Shown here piece after piece: positions 32,239 through 41,414 of a DNA stretch of 64,000 nucleotides (its first letter is position 1; each line of letters starts with the position of its first letter). The notes below the pieces were generated by a model that was given only the letters and a program-made list of their open reading frames with translations, had not been told where the DNA came from and did no database searches. Source of the DNA: Algoriphagus aquimarinus (lineage in GTDB: Bacteria > Bacteroidota > Bacteroidia > Cytophagales > Cyclobacteriaceae). The translations under genes and the position numbers were made by a program. Location of the stretch: positions 372,001-436,000 of the forward strand of contig NZ_FOKK01000001.1 in assembly GCF_900112005.1 (NCBI RefSeq), read 5' to 3'.

Positions 32239-34695
32239 TTATAAGGCAATCCCAGCTAGAAACTCATTAATCTTTCGTGCTACCAAATCACTATTAGCTT
32301 CAGATAAAGCATCTAAATGATCACCTAGAATATCTACAGCTGAAAAGCTACTGTCAGCGATTTTTTTCCAGTTTTCAACATCTTTCTTCGAAGTCATTGC
32401 AGATCCCGTTGAATAAAAATACACAAGGTTGGAGATTTTTGTTGGATGTACTGATTGGGATACAAAGAGACTAACACTCCGTTCAAAAGGACTTATTAAG
32501 CCTTTTTTAGGAGTTGCTTTTTTTATCCCATATCCTAAAATTAGTGATCCGACTTGCTGAATAGCTTGGCGAAATGGTAAGGAACGAAATCGATGATAGA
32601 TAGGAAGGAGGCGATTTTGGATAGGGATTTTCACAAAGGCATCTTTCTTGTACCATGGCGAATCAATTAATATCAACGCTCCTCCAAGTTTTTGATTGAT
32701 TTTGGCGGCTATGAATCCATTAAAACTAGTTGCTAAAAGTACTGGCGAAGAAAAGGGCTTCAGCACATCGAGAATTTCTTCCATGATTTTTTCCGAGTGA
32801 TGACCTTGTAACACCTTGAAAAGATCGATTCTGAGGTATGCTAGGTTGTAGTTGTCAGAAGATATCTGGCTTGCCAGTAAATTTTTGAAAGAACTAAAAT
32901 GACCTATTTCTATAAAAAATAAGTAAGGCAAATGAGCTTTTTGCTCAGAGTTAATCCAATCAATGAGTGGTAAGGGCTTTTCCTCATTTGTGTTGTTCAA
33001 GAATTGAGCAAGCTTGCTGATAGTTCTAAATTGAAACAGTAGATGACTTTCCAAGTCTTGATCAAACTTCCGGGCTAGTTCATCCACCACAAACAAACTA
33101 AGAAGAGAGCTACCTCCGAGATCTGTAAAAAAGTCCGCGTCTAAATTAGAAATACTCACTCCTAACTGCTGACACCATATCTGGTGAATCTGTTGAGTAA
33201 TTGGGTCTTTAATCTGATCCGAGATGTTGGAGAATTCTTTGTCTTGAGCCATCTCGAGCATTTTATTTTTGTCGATTTTTCCATTTGCATTCAGTGGAAA
33301 ATCTTTAAACTCAAGATAAAATCGTGGTAGAACTTCAGATTTGATTTGGGTATTTATTGAGTTACTAGGTGCGTTATCGGAGCCAAGATCCTTTACCTCC
33401 AGGCAAGCGATTAAATAGTCAAAGCCATTTTCATCTTTGTTCCTGAGGATTTTACAATTTAAGGAATGACTGACGAGGCAAATCATATTCTCCAGCTCAT
33501 TAAAACTGACCCACTTACCATTTACTTTTTGCATGGAATGCGTCCTTCCTGTCAGTCGTATAGACCCATCTGTAGAGAAGAAACCACAGTCTCCCGTTCG
33601 GTAAACTCGGTTTTCACCTTCTTGTTTGTGTGGATGTAGCGTTCCATTATTGTAATAGCCTAAACTGATATAAGGAGAATAGATTACCAGCTCTCCTTCT
33701 TTTTCGGCAGGACAGTCTTTTCCATTTTGATCCAGAATCTTAATGGTTTTATTCCTTACCGGGAAACCATCATGGATTAATTCTAATGGAGTATTTTGAT
33801 TGATTCGCAGTTGGCTTAGAGTTCGGGTCTCCGTACTGGCGTATGCTAATTGGATTTCAGAGTTATCTGGGAAATAAGATACGAAAAGCTGAAGATCACT
33901 TTCTAAAACAGGCTCTCCGCCCAAGCATAGAAATCTAATAGATTTCGTGAATGAGGCTAGGTTTAGGGTGCTGATTCGAGCCAAAGTTCTAAAAGCGGAA
34001 CTGGTCAAGGTAGCGAAGGTTACTTGTTGATCTAGCCAAAACTGAGGAATGTCCTTTAGGTTTTTAGGGCTTAGATCGAAAATGGCAATACTTGCTCCGG
34101 AGATTAAAGCTGGAAAAATGCTTGCCAAGGACGAGCTAAAAGAAGAGGCGAATATGAAGTCTAATGTGTCTGACTCTGAGATTTTATTCTCATCCACTTG
34201 CCTATTGGTATCCTCTGCGATGGATTGGTAGTCATGGACTACATACTTTGAGCTACTTGTACTTCCAGAAGTACAATAGATACAAAAGAGCTTTTTAGCT
34301 ATGTCTTCATGTTCCCACCATTGATCAAGCTCTGAGACTACGGTTTTTTTTATAGTATTGAAATCAAAAGCTGGAATAGCAGTTTTTTTTATCTGATCTC
34401 GATCGGTGATCATTAAGCTGACAGGAACCTGTTCCCACCAAGCGTCTTCAATTCCTTCTGGGATAAAAAAAAAGTGATTGTTAGAGAGTAATATTCCAAT
34501 GCAGGAAATCAGTTCATCTGTTTTGCTTTTCAAAGAAATACCGATGCACATCTCTTTTATTCCTTGGTTTTGAATACCTGAAGAGACGACTGATGCCTGC
34601 TTCATTAATTCTCCATAGGTAAGAGAGTGGCCGTTAGCTTTGATCGCTATTCGGTCAGGAAATTGATTGACCTGATAGAGGAACCTATCCAGCAT
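32239..34695 (-). CDS. Stand-alone NRPS-like protein: adenylation, carrier and thioesterase domains
   Basis: 818 residues. A domain (1-480): A3 CTSGSTSSSK (141-150), A5-like AYASTET (284-290), A7 YRTGDCG, A8 GRTHSMQKVNGKWVSFNELE and A10 PLNANGKIDK with Lys 473. Carrier (495-568): DLGGSSLL, Ser 530 for phosphopantetheine. Thioesterase (585-818): nucleophile Ser 657 in ATSFNG (normally GxSxG), Asp 678 in LIDSP, His near 795 in GDHLDAL. In A4 the Asp that binds an alpha-amino group (FDxS) is Ser (SFSSSL), so the substrate may be a carboxylic acid without an alpha-amine. There is no condensation domain. The start overlaps the GNAT-like gene by 11 bp. Confidence 0.88.
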   Translation of the reverse strand: MLDRFLYQVNQFPDRIAIKANGHSLTYGELMKQASVVSSGIQNQGIKEMCIGISLKSKTDELISCIGILLSNNHFFFIPEGIEDAWWEQVPVSLMITDRDQIKKTAIPAFDFNTIKKTVVSELDQWWEHEDIAKKLFCIYCTSGSTSSSKYVVHDYQSIAEDTNRQVDENKISESDTLDFIFASSFSSSLASIFPALISGASIAIFDLSPKNLKDIPQFWLDQQVTFATLTSSAFRTLARISTLNLASFTKSIRFLCLGGEPVLESDLQLFVSYFPDNSEIQLAYASTETRTLSQLRINQNTPLELIHDGFPVRNKTIKILDQNGKDCPAEKEGELVIYSPYISLGYYNNGTLHPHKQEGENRVYRTGDCGFFSTDGSIRLTGRTHSMQKVNGKWVSFNELENMICLVSHSLNCKILRNKDENGFDYLIACLEVKDLGSDNAPSNSINTQIKSEVLPRFYLEFKDFPLNANGKIDKNKMLEMAQDKEFSNISDQIKDPITQQIHQIWCQQLGVSISNLDADFFTDLGGSSLLSLFVVDELARKFDQDLESHLLFQFRTISKLAQFLNNTNEEKPLPLIDWINSEQKAHLPYLFFIEIGHFSSFKNLLASQISSDNYNLAYLRIDLFKVLQGHHSEKIMEEILDVLKPFSSPVLLATSFNGFIAAKINQKLGGALILIDSPWYKKDAFVKIPIQNRLLPIYHRFRSLPFRQAIQQVGSLILGYGIKKATPKKGLISPFERSVSLFVSQSVHPTKISNLVYFYSTGSAMTSKKDVENWKKIADSSFSAVDILGDHLDALSEANSDLVARKINEFLAGIAL

Positions 34696-35452
34696 GTTGA
34701 TAAATGAGTAATTCCTCAGAAACTGTCATACCGGTTTTCACCATGTTTTGGTAACTAATGCTATCCTTATAAGCCCATGAAAAAACAGGTTTACTCCCGT
34801 TGATGGCTTCTGATCTTTGGATTCTCCAAGAAAGTGCCGACTTGTGTATTCCTAAAAACCTATAGTCTTTTAGTATAGCTCCGACAGATAAAATAGTGAA
34901 TTGAGGATGAAAATATAAACCAGTAATGCCAACAGGTTTGTTTTTATAGTGGATAAAATAAAACTCAAGACCTTCCACATTTAGTTTTAATCTAAAATTT
35001 TCCTCAACAGATTCTTCATGTCTATTTTCTGCTTCGAAACAAGACAGGTAAAGCCAAGCAAATTCTTTGATATTTTGCTTGGTAACAAGAACTAATTCCA
35101 CCTCTGGAAGTATGGGGTATCCAGCAAAATTTTCTGGTATCAATTTCATAATAGAAATCTTTCCTTCAGGCTTATAATCAGGAGATTGTTGGATGATTTC
35201 ACTAGATAAGTAATCCCCTGAATCAATCAGAATCTGATGTTTGTTTTCTGCAATATCGGAGTAGAATTTTTTGATATAATCCAATAATTCTAGACTATTG
35301 ATTTTGCCAATACAATAGTTAAAATAGTTGATTGGAGTAAACTTAAGAAGTGTCAATTCACCGAAATCCTCTACAGCAATGTGGTTACGAATGGATAAAT
35401 TGTTCTGAAATGCATCTAGCCTTAATAGGTCATAGTGTAGCAGAGTATTCAT
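34685..35452 (-). CDS. GNAT-like acyltransferase, partner of the NRPS-like protein
   Basis: 255 residues. The C-terminal 150 have the GNAT plan: a strand with EFYFIHYKNKPVGITGLYFH, then VGAILKDYRFLGIHKSALS in place of the acyl-CoA-binding R/Q-x-x-G-x-G/A loop, and a late ENGS-like YQNMVKTGM. The N-terminal 110 residues match nothing I know. It is co-translated with the adenylation-carrier-thioesterase gene, so it may acylate the product or the carrier-bound intermediate. A hairpin of 9 bp lies 48-68 bp upstream. The GNAT assignment is fairly sure, the substrate unknown. Confidence 0.75.
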   Translation of the reverse strand: MNTLLHYDLLRLDAFQNNLSIRNHIAVEDFGELTLLKFTPINYFNYCIGKINSLELLDYIKKFYSDIAENKHQILIDSGDYLSSEIIQQSPDYKPEGKISIMKLIPENFAGYPILPEVELVLVTKQNIKEFAWLYLSCFEAENRHEESVEENFRLKLNVEGLEFYFIHYKNKPVGITGLYFHPQFTILSVGAILKDYRFLGIHKSALSWRIQRSEAINGSKPVFSWAYKDSISYQNMVKTGMTVSEELLIYQHAG

Positions 35453-35499
35453 AGTGAAGCTAGTGTGAGGCTGAGACAGAATCTATTTCGTTCGGTCAA

Positions 35500-35520
35500 G
35501 TATTTTGCTCCGCGAAATAC
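35500..35520. promoter_or_regulatory. Inverted repeat upstream of the NRPS-like operon
   Basis: GTATTTTGC-TCC-GCGAAATAC: 9-bp arms with one T-G mismatch in DNA (a G-U pair in RNA), centred about 58 bp before the GNAT start. It could be an operator or a short RNA hairpin in the leader. Confidence 0.4.
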
Positions 35521-35672
35521 AAGATTTAATTAGTATCTATTTTAAAGAATTAGAAAAATATTTAGTGTTTTTGAAAGAAATTTGCTTCAATGTTCAGTTT
35601 CGAGACACTACTCTTGTACTTGGATGAGTTTTTGCGAAAGTTGTTTTTATGCTAAGGTTAAATATTTCTTAA

Positions 35673-36275
35673 ATGGATTTACAATACGGATTAGAGCTGG
35701 TTGGGACATTTGTATTTGCGATTTCGGGAGCTTTAGCCATCCGTGAACAGGAGCATGATATGTTTGGGGCCGGGTTTACAGGATTTATTACTGCTATAGG
35801 AGGGGGAACTTTAAGAGATATTTTGTTGGATAGTTATCCACTTGTGTGGATCGGTGACGTAAATTTTCTCTATTCCATATTGGTTGGCGTTTTGGCGGCA
35901 TTTACCTTTCCCAAATTCCTTAGCAAGCTTCGCCGGACTTTCTTTCTTTTTGATACCCTAGGTATAGCTTTTTTCACTGTTTTGGGTGTAGAAAAGGCCT
36001 TGAGTCTAGGAGTGAGACCAGAAATCGCTGCGATTATGGGGATGTTTTCTGCCGTAATGGGAGGTGTAATCCGTGATACCTTGACGAATACTTTACCGAT
36101 CCTTTTCAGAAAAGAGGTTTATGCCTCAGCTTGCTTGGCAGGAGCAATATTTTACCTGATTCTCAATTCTTTTAATGTTCCAAGAGATATCAATCTGTTG
36201 GTTTCCATTGTAGTGATCATTGCCATTCGCATGCTTTCTATGAAATATAAACTGAGTTTGCCAAGGCTGGACTAG
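35673..36275 (+). CDS. TRIC/YicG-type membrane channel protein
   Basis: 200 residues with seven hydrophobic segments arranged as two repeats. The two conserved GGGTLRD (about 47-53) and MGGVIRDTL (about 130-138) loops define the bacterial UPF0126 family, homologues of the trimeric intracellular cation channel. The protein forms a K+-selective pore in the inner membrane. It stands alone on the + strand, facing the NRPS-like operon across a 220-bp divergent intergenic region. Confidence 0.9.
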   Translation: MDLQYGLELVGTFVFAISGALAIREQEHDMFGAGFTGFITAIGGGTLRDILLDSYPLVWIGDVNFLYSILVGVLAAFTFPKFLSKLRRTFFLFDTLGIAFFTVLGVEKALSLGVRPEIAAIMGMFSAVMGGVIRDTLTNTLPILFRKEVYASACLAGAIFYLILNSFNVPRDINLLVSIVVIIAIRMLSMKYKLSLPRLD

Positions 36276-36332
36276 AGGAATTTTCAATAGACAAATTCAA
36301 GGCTCAATTTTCCTGACCAAACTTTGTAAAGC

Positions 36333-36911
36333 TTACCAGAAGCTTGGGATAAGTGAAGGTACTGCCAACTTGTATTTTTGGTATGCTTCGCCAAATTGGT
36401 TAACCAGCTTTTTTTCCTCAAAATATATCCCAAATGGTAAGTATAGAAGCAAGCAGGCTAGATGAACAATGGCTGTGACGGTTCCAGAAAACAGAAAATA
36501 TCCAAGGAATATCAACACCAATCCTGCATAAAGTGGATGGCGAATTTTTGAGTAGAGCCCTGTCGTCACTAAGGTTTCATCTTCTTTTGTAGAAGGTTCA
36601 AATCCCAGAAAACGCTTCAAAGAGTAGTTTTTGCTCGATTTGGTAAGGATGATAGTGCCGAATCCCGCAAACATATAACCCAAGTAGTCTGTCAAATCCC
36701 CTTTGGGAAACAAAATGCTTTTGGGAATTAACAAGGCCTGGACCATGATGCCCAGGAATAGTAGTATCGAAACTAGGGTATACCCTAAGCGATACCATTT
36801 GTAAGCATTTCTCAATTTTCCCTCCAGAATTCTTTTTATCTTGGATGCAGCCAGAACAGAATGAAGAGTATAGAAAATGATCCAGCTGAGAGCCAGGAGT
36901 AAATAGTTCAT
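36333..36911 (-). CDS. ICMT/PEMT-like membrane methyltransferase
   Basis: 192 residues, about five membrane spans. The C-terminal LVTTGLYSKIRHPLYAGL and EEKKLVNQFGEAYQKYK match the SAM-binding signature of isoprenylcysteine carboxyl methyltransferase and phospholipid N-methyltransferases (RHPxYxGxxL and ExxLxxxFGxxYxxY). It acts at the inner membrane; whether lipid, protein or another acceptor is methylated is unknown. It is a single gene with no partner close by. A GC-rich spacer (36912-37068) separates it from the next gene. Confidence 0.82.
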   Translation of the reverse strand: MNYLLLALSWIIFYTLHSVLAASKIKRILEGKLRNAYKWYRLGYTLVSILLFLGIMVQALLIPKSILFPKGDLTDYLGYMFAGFGTIILTKSSKNYSLKRFLGFEPSTKEDETLVTTGLYSKIRHPLYAGLVLIFLGYFLFSGTVTAIVHLACLLLYLPFGIYFEEKKLVNQFGEAYQKYKLAVPSLIPSFW

Positions 36912-37068
36912 CGAGGTATATTAAATTTCAGAGTAACTAATATTTTTATGAATTCGAGCATGACAAAGATCGTTGCACGCTGGAGTGATTATCTGCTATA
37001 CGAGATTCCCCGTCCGACTGGCGTTAGCCGGGCTGGCATTTGGCCTTTGAAAATCAAATTATAAACAC

Positions 37069-38277
37069 ATGAAAATCGGAATAATCCGCGAAGGAAAAAA
37101 CCCTCCTGACAAACGAGTTCCTTTTACTCCGGATCAACTTAGGGCTATTCAGAAAGAACATGCTGGTAAGATTACCATTCAGGTGCAATCCAGTTCATTT
37201 CGTGCGTTTTCAGACCAGGAATATCTTGATGCTGGAATTGATGTATTCGAGGATATTTCTGACAGTGATGTGCTTTTCGGTGTGAAAGAAGTACCCGTTG
37301 ATCAGTTAATAGATGGTAAGACATATTTTTTCTTTTCTCATACTATCAAAAAGCAGAAGTCTAATAGAAAGTTACTGAAGGCAGTTTTAGAGAAAAATAT
37401 CAGGCTGATAGATTATGAGGCCTTAAAGGATGAGGAGGGAAAACGCGTGGTTGCCTTCGGAAGATGGGCGGGGATAGTAGGAGCTTATAATGCTTTTTGG
37501 ACCTATGGAAAGAAGACGGATCTCTTTGAAATCAAGCGGGCAAATGAATGCGTAGATCTTAAAGATCTTCATTTAGAGCTTTCCAAAGTGCAGCTTCCAC
37601 CTGTGAAAATTATCCTGACTGGCTCTGGCCGTGTGGGAAATGGGGCAAAGGAAGTCCTGAATTCTTTGAAGATTCGCGAGGTATCTGCGCATGATTTCTT
37701 GCATATGTATTTTGATGAGCCGGTATATGTGAAGTTAAGTTCTGCGGATTACAATAGAAGAAAATCAGACGGAGGCTTCGATAAAGAAGAGTTCTACTCC
37801 TTTCCAGAGAAATATGAAAGTCACTTTCAGAAGTTTGCGGAAGCGGGAGAAATGTTGATTTCAGGAGCGTATTGGGATCCGGATGCTCCACGCTTGTTTG
37901 AGTTGAAGGATATAGCAGCCGAGGATTTTCAGCTTTCCGTGATTGCCGATGTGAGCTGTGATGTAGGAGGCCCAATACCTACTACGATTACTTCTTCTAC
38001 TATTGCAGATCCAGTGTTCGACGTGGATAGGCAATCTGGGGAGAAGATTCAGGCATTCGGAAAGCAAACAAGTATTTCTGTGATGGCCATTGATAATTTA
38101 CCCTGCGAACTTCCACGTGAATCAAGTAAGGAGTTTGGGATTCAGTTGTGCAATTGGGTGATTCCGGCACTTTTGGAAGAAAACTCAGGAATACTGGAGC
38201 GGGCAACCATTGCGCGTGATGGGGACTTGACTATAGAGTTTATGTACTTGACAGACTTTGTGACTGAGCATGAATAA
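37069..38277 (+). CDS. AlaDH/PNT-fold dehydrogenase, saccharopine-dehydrogenase-like
   Basis: 402 residues. The start MKIGIIREGKNPPDKRVPFTP is that of the alanine dehydrogenase/transhydrogenase N-terminal domain, and IILTGSGRVGNGAKEVL near 182-198 is the NAD-binding loop. FGRWAGIVGAYNAFWTYG and ADVSCDVGGPIPTT resemble the NAD-dependent L-lysine-forming saccharopine dehydrogenase (Lys1) more than true alanine dehydrogenase. The reaction in this organism is not certain: a reductive amination of a 2-oxo acid is a fair guess. Its end overlaps deoC by 8 bp. Confidence 0.75.
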   Translation: MKIGIIREGKNPPDKRVPFTPDQLRAIQKEHAGKITIQVQSSSFRAFSDQEYLDAGIDVFEDISDSDVLFGVKEVPVDQLIDGKTYFFFSHTIKKQKSNRKLLKAVLEKNIRLIDYEALKDEEGKRVVAFGRWAGIVGAYNAFWTYGKKTDLFEIKRANECVDLKDLHLELSKVQLPPVKIILTGSGRVGNGAKEVLNSLKIREVSAHDFLHMYFDEPVYVKLSSADYNRRKSDGGFDKEEFYSFPEKYESHFQKFAEAGEMLISGAYWDPDAPRLFELKDIAAEDFQLSVIADVSCDVGGPIPTTITSSTIADPVFDVDRQSGEKIQAFGKQTSISVMAIDNLPCELPRESSKEFGIQLCNWVIPALLEENSGILERATIARDGDLTIEFMYLTDFVTEHE

Positions 38278-38944
38278 GTTAAATCGATTTCTAGAATCCA
38301 CACTTTTGAAGCCTACAATGACTGGCGGAGAGGTGGATATCCTAATCAGAGAAGCAATTGAAGAGCAATTTGTAGGCGTCTGTGTTCCTCCATTTTGGCT
38401 AAAAAAAGTAAGAAGAGACTTAGGAGAAGAGAATGTGCAATTGGTGACGGTGATAGGATTTCCCTTTGGCTATTCGGATACCGCTACCAAAGTGTTTGAA
38501 ACCCAAGAAGCAATCCGACAAGGCGCAGACGAATTGGATCTCGTTTGGTCACAGACGGCCTATCTCTCCGGGATGAGCTGGCCAAAGATAGAAATCGCTC
38601 AAATCGCAAAGATTTGTCATGAAGAGGAGAGAATTCTCAAAGTCATTATCGAAACAGCTAATTTGGATGACAAGCAAATTGTAGAGGCATGCTTGATATG
38701 CCAGGATGCTGGAGTGGACTTTGTGAAAACATCCACTGGCTACGCGGCAACAGGGGCAAAAGTAGAAGACATCCAGCTGATGCGAGAGAATTTATCTTCA
38801 TCTGTAGGCATCAAAGCTAGTGGAGGAATCAAAACTCTGGATTTTGCACTTGAGCTGATTAGCGCTGGCGCGGATAGAATAGGTACTAGCTCAGCTAAAG
38901 CTTTGATGGATTCCTGGAGAGGTTCTCAATCGTTGCTGAAATAG
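38270..38944 (+). CDS. deoC: Deoxyribose-phosphate aldolase DeoC
   Basis: 224 residues. The Schiff-base Lys is in FVKTSTGYA (about 146-154), the acid-base Asp in ADELDLVW, and KASGGIKT in the final phosphate-binding strand. It cleaves 2-deoxyribose-5-phosphate to glyceraldehyde-3-phosphate and acetaldehyde in nucleoside salvage. Its start overlaps the preceding dehydrogenase by 8 bp, so they form an operon. Its end overlaps the convergent Na/Pi cotransporter gene by 19 bp, tail to tail. Confidence 0.93.
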   Translation: MNKLNRFLESTLLKPTMTGGEVDILIREAIEEQFVGVCVPPFWLKKVRRDLGEENVQLVTVIGFPFGYSDTATKVFETQEAIRQGADELDLVWSQTAYLSGMSWPKIEIAQIAKICHEEERILKVIIETANLDDKQIVEACLICQDAGVDFVKTSTGYAATGAKVEDIQLMRENLSSSVGIKASGGIKTLDFALELISAGADRIGTSSAKALMDSWRGSQSLLK

Positions 38945-40035
38945 ATCAGCAAGAAAGGAATAATAAAGAAAGTCAGAAGGATGTAGGCAAAACCCAAGAA
39001 TCTACTTTTTACGGATTTTTTGCCCATATACATGGCCAAGATCACTGGGATGTTTCTCAGTTTAGGAAAAGGCAAGAAAATCAAAGCTCCTATAAAATTG
39101 AAAAGGAAGTGCACTATAGCTAGCGCTATGGCTGCTTCCGTCTTATAAATAGCGGCAATGGCTGCTGTAATCGTAGTTCCTATATTGGCGCCTATGATGA
39201 AAGGAAAGGACTTTTTTACAGATACTTTCTTGTTAGCGACCAATGGAACCACAAGTGAGGTAGTGACAGTGCTGGACTGTACGGCTGCCGTGAAAAAAGT
39301 CCCATAAATGAATGCCATGTATGGATTCTTGAAGATGAGCTTATTTATATCGTGAAAGCTATTCAGGATAAAAGCTTTATAAACAGCCGTTGACAATATC
39401 TTAATAGCAGCAAATACTAAGAAGATCGAAAGTATCATTGTCAGGAATGGAATATCTATGGTATTGGAGATCCATTCTGTGATTGGTCTGGTAAAAACCT
39501 TATTGTAAACGATGGGACCGGAGTATGCATCATCTTGGATAAAAAGGTGTGCTATGGAGATTGATAGTTTGGATAAGAAACCAAAATAGATCTCCAATGG
39601 TAACAATATGATAACAGTGAATATGTTAAAAATATCATGGAGCATACCAGCAGAGAGTGCTCTCTTAAATTCTCTCTTATTCATAATATAAGAAAGAGAG
39701 ACAAGGGTGGAGGTCAAAGTTGTTCCGATATTGGCTCCCATTACCATGGGTACAGCCTGCTCCAGTGTAAGGTGCCCTGAGGCCACTACTGCTACGATGC
39801 TGGCAGTGACAGTGGAGCTGCTCTGAATTAGAGCAGTCATCAGCAATCCTATGAAAAGACTAACAAAGGGGTTTCTGGTAGCCATAAGGATACTTTCTGC
39901 TACCGCACTGTTCAGATGACTCATTGCCACAGTGAGCAAATCAATCGCGAAGATGAACAGCATAAGTGCCAAAAGCATCATGAGATAGCTTTTAGTCTTA
40001 TTTACTTTATTTTTTTCCTGCTCTAAGCTCTCCAT
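38926..40035 (-). CDS. Na/Pi cotransporter family protein (NptA/YjbB-like)
   Basis: 369 residues, eight to nine membrane spans. The inverted pair of PF02690 repeats is visible: QSSSTVTASIVAVVASGH (about 70-88) and QSSTVTTSLVVPLVA (about 250-265), each followed by MGANIGTT and IGANIGTT respectively. The protein is an inner-membrane phosphate transporter; bacterial relatives may export or import Pi. It lacks the C-terminal PhoU-like domain found in longer versions. It is divergent from a second phosphate-transporter-like gene (40279) across 243 bp and convergent with deoC, with 19 bp overlapping. Confidence 0.88.
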   Translation of the reverse strand: MESLEQEKNKVNKTKSYLMMLLALMLFIFAIDLLTVAMSHLNSAVAESILMATRNPFVSLFIGLLMTALIQSSSTVTASIVAVVASGHLTLEQAVPMVMGANIGTTLTSTLVSLSYIMNKREFKRALSAGMLHDIFNIFTVIILLPLEIYFGFLSKLSISIAHLFIQDDAYSGPIVYNKVFTRPITEWISNTIDIPFLTMILSIFLVFAAIKILSTAVYKAFILNSFHDINKLIFKNPYMAFIYGTFFTAAVQSSTVTTSLVVPLVANKKVSVKKSFPFIIGANIGTTITAAIAAIYKTEAAIALAIVHFLFNFIGALIFLPFPKLRNIPVILAMYMGKKSVKSRFLGFAYILLTFFIIPFLLIYFSND

Positions 40036-40278
40036 CTACCAGATTCAGAATTTATCCTGTTTTACTTATTTTATCTCAGGATTAATGGCTTATAAAAGAG
40101 GGCGGAACTATCCGAGAATCCAAATTTTTGATAAAATATTGGGCAAAAGTTGAAATTTTTTTGCGAAAAACAAGGCGAAACTAACTTTTAGAAGTGGAAT
40201 TGTATTTACTTAACAATTTGATAACATGGGGAGAAGGATATCTTCTTTAATTTTGCGCCACCGACCAAAAGCCAAATC

Positions 40279-41409
40279 ATGGCCAAGAAAAAAATAGACC
40301 AAAACATTAATCAGGATAAACTCTCCAAAGGAGCTTACTCACTGTTCGATTTTACTAAAAAAGAGAAATCTTTTCTAATAGTCATCTGTGTCCTGATTTC
40401 CATCGCAGGATTAATCACGCCATATACCTACGCTGCTATGTGGTTTGGGTTTGCGCTAGCTGCTTATTCTGCCATTGCAAATGATAGTATCCAGACCATT
40501 GGTACCTTCATAGCCTCAAACCACAACAAGAAGTGGTATTGGCTATGGTTATTTATGGGGGTGATCTTTGTAGGAACGGTTACTTATAGCTGGTTTACCT
40601 TCAATGGTGACGTCAGTTATCAGCGACTAAGTGTTCCAGGATTGGACAAAGCGCCAACTAGCTTTGTTTTCCTTCAGCTTGCTGCACCGATTGTGCTCCT
40701 TATTATGACTAGGCTGAGGATGCCAGTTTCTACCACATTCCTTTTGTTGAATGTATTCACTTATAAAGCAGGAACTATCGTAAGTGTGATGTTCAAGAGC
40801 TTTGTAGGATACCTTTTGGCTTTTTCTATCGCTATAGCGGTATGGTTTATACTTGAACGATTTGTCAAGAACTACCTTAAAGGGAAACCTGCTCCATATT
40901 GGATTTACTTGCAGTGGATCACTTCTGGTACGCTTTGGGCAGTTTGGATCATGCAGGATGCTGCCAACATTGCAGTTTTCCTTCCAAGACAGTTGAATGC
41001 AGTAGAATTCTCTGTATATGCTGGTTTTGTATTTATAGGATTAGGATTCCTTTTCTATATGAAAGGTGATAAAATCCAAGGTATCGTTAATGAAAAGTCC
41101 AGTGTGACTGATGTACGAGCCGCGACGATTGTTGATTTTGTCTATGCAATTATCTTATTCTACTTCAAACTTTATAGCCATGTACCAATGAGTACTACTT
41201 GGGTATTTATAGGTTTGCTTGGAGGTAGAGAAATAGCGATTGCACTTGGTAAACATGCCAAAGCAGAGAAGAGGAATGCTTGGTTGTTTAGAGCCTTTAA
41301 AATGGCTAGAAATGACGTGTCCAAGGCATTCATCGGATTGGTGGTGTCCTTGATTCTCGCATTCATTATCAATGATGGGGTGAGAAATGAGATTCTGGAC
41401 TTTTTCTAG
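40279..41409 (+). CDS. Divergent PiT-family (PHO4-like) permease
   Basis: 376 residues and about ten membrane spans. LAAYSAIANDSIQTIGTFIAS (about 61-81) and HVPMSTTWVFIGLLGGREIA with MARNDVSKAFIG near the C-terminus resemble the two inverted GxNDxxN-type signatures of inorganic phosphate transporters, but with Ala-Asn-Asp and Arg-Asn-Asp in place of Gly-Asn-Asp. The substrate is therefore an inference. A TAATTTTG box (40248-40255) lies 24 bp before the start. It is divergent from the Na/Pi gene. Confidence 0.6.
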   Translation: MAKKKIDQNINQDKLSKGAYSLFDFTKKEKSFLIVICVLISIAGLITPYTYAAMWFGFALAAYSAIANDSIQTIGTFIASNHNKKWYWLWLFMGVIFVGTVTYSWFTFNGDVSYQRLSVPGLDKAPTSFVFLQLAAPIVLLIMTRLRMPVSTTFLLLNVFTYKAGTIVSVMFKSFVGYLLAFSIAIAVWFILERFVKNYLKGKPAPYWIYLQWITSGTLWAVWIMQDAANIAVFLPRQLNAVEFSVYAGFVFIGLGFLFYMKGDKIQGIVNEKSSVTDVRAATIVDFVYAIILFYFKLYSHVPMSTTWVFIGLLGGREIAIALGKHAKAEKRNAWLFRAFKMARNDVSKAFIGLVVSLILAFIINDGVRNEILDFF

Positions 41410-41414
41410 GCATT

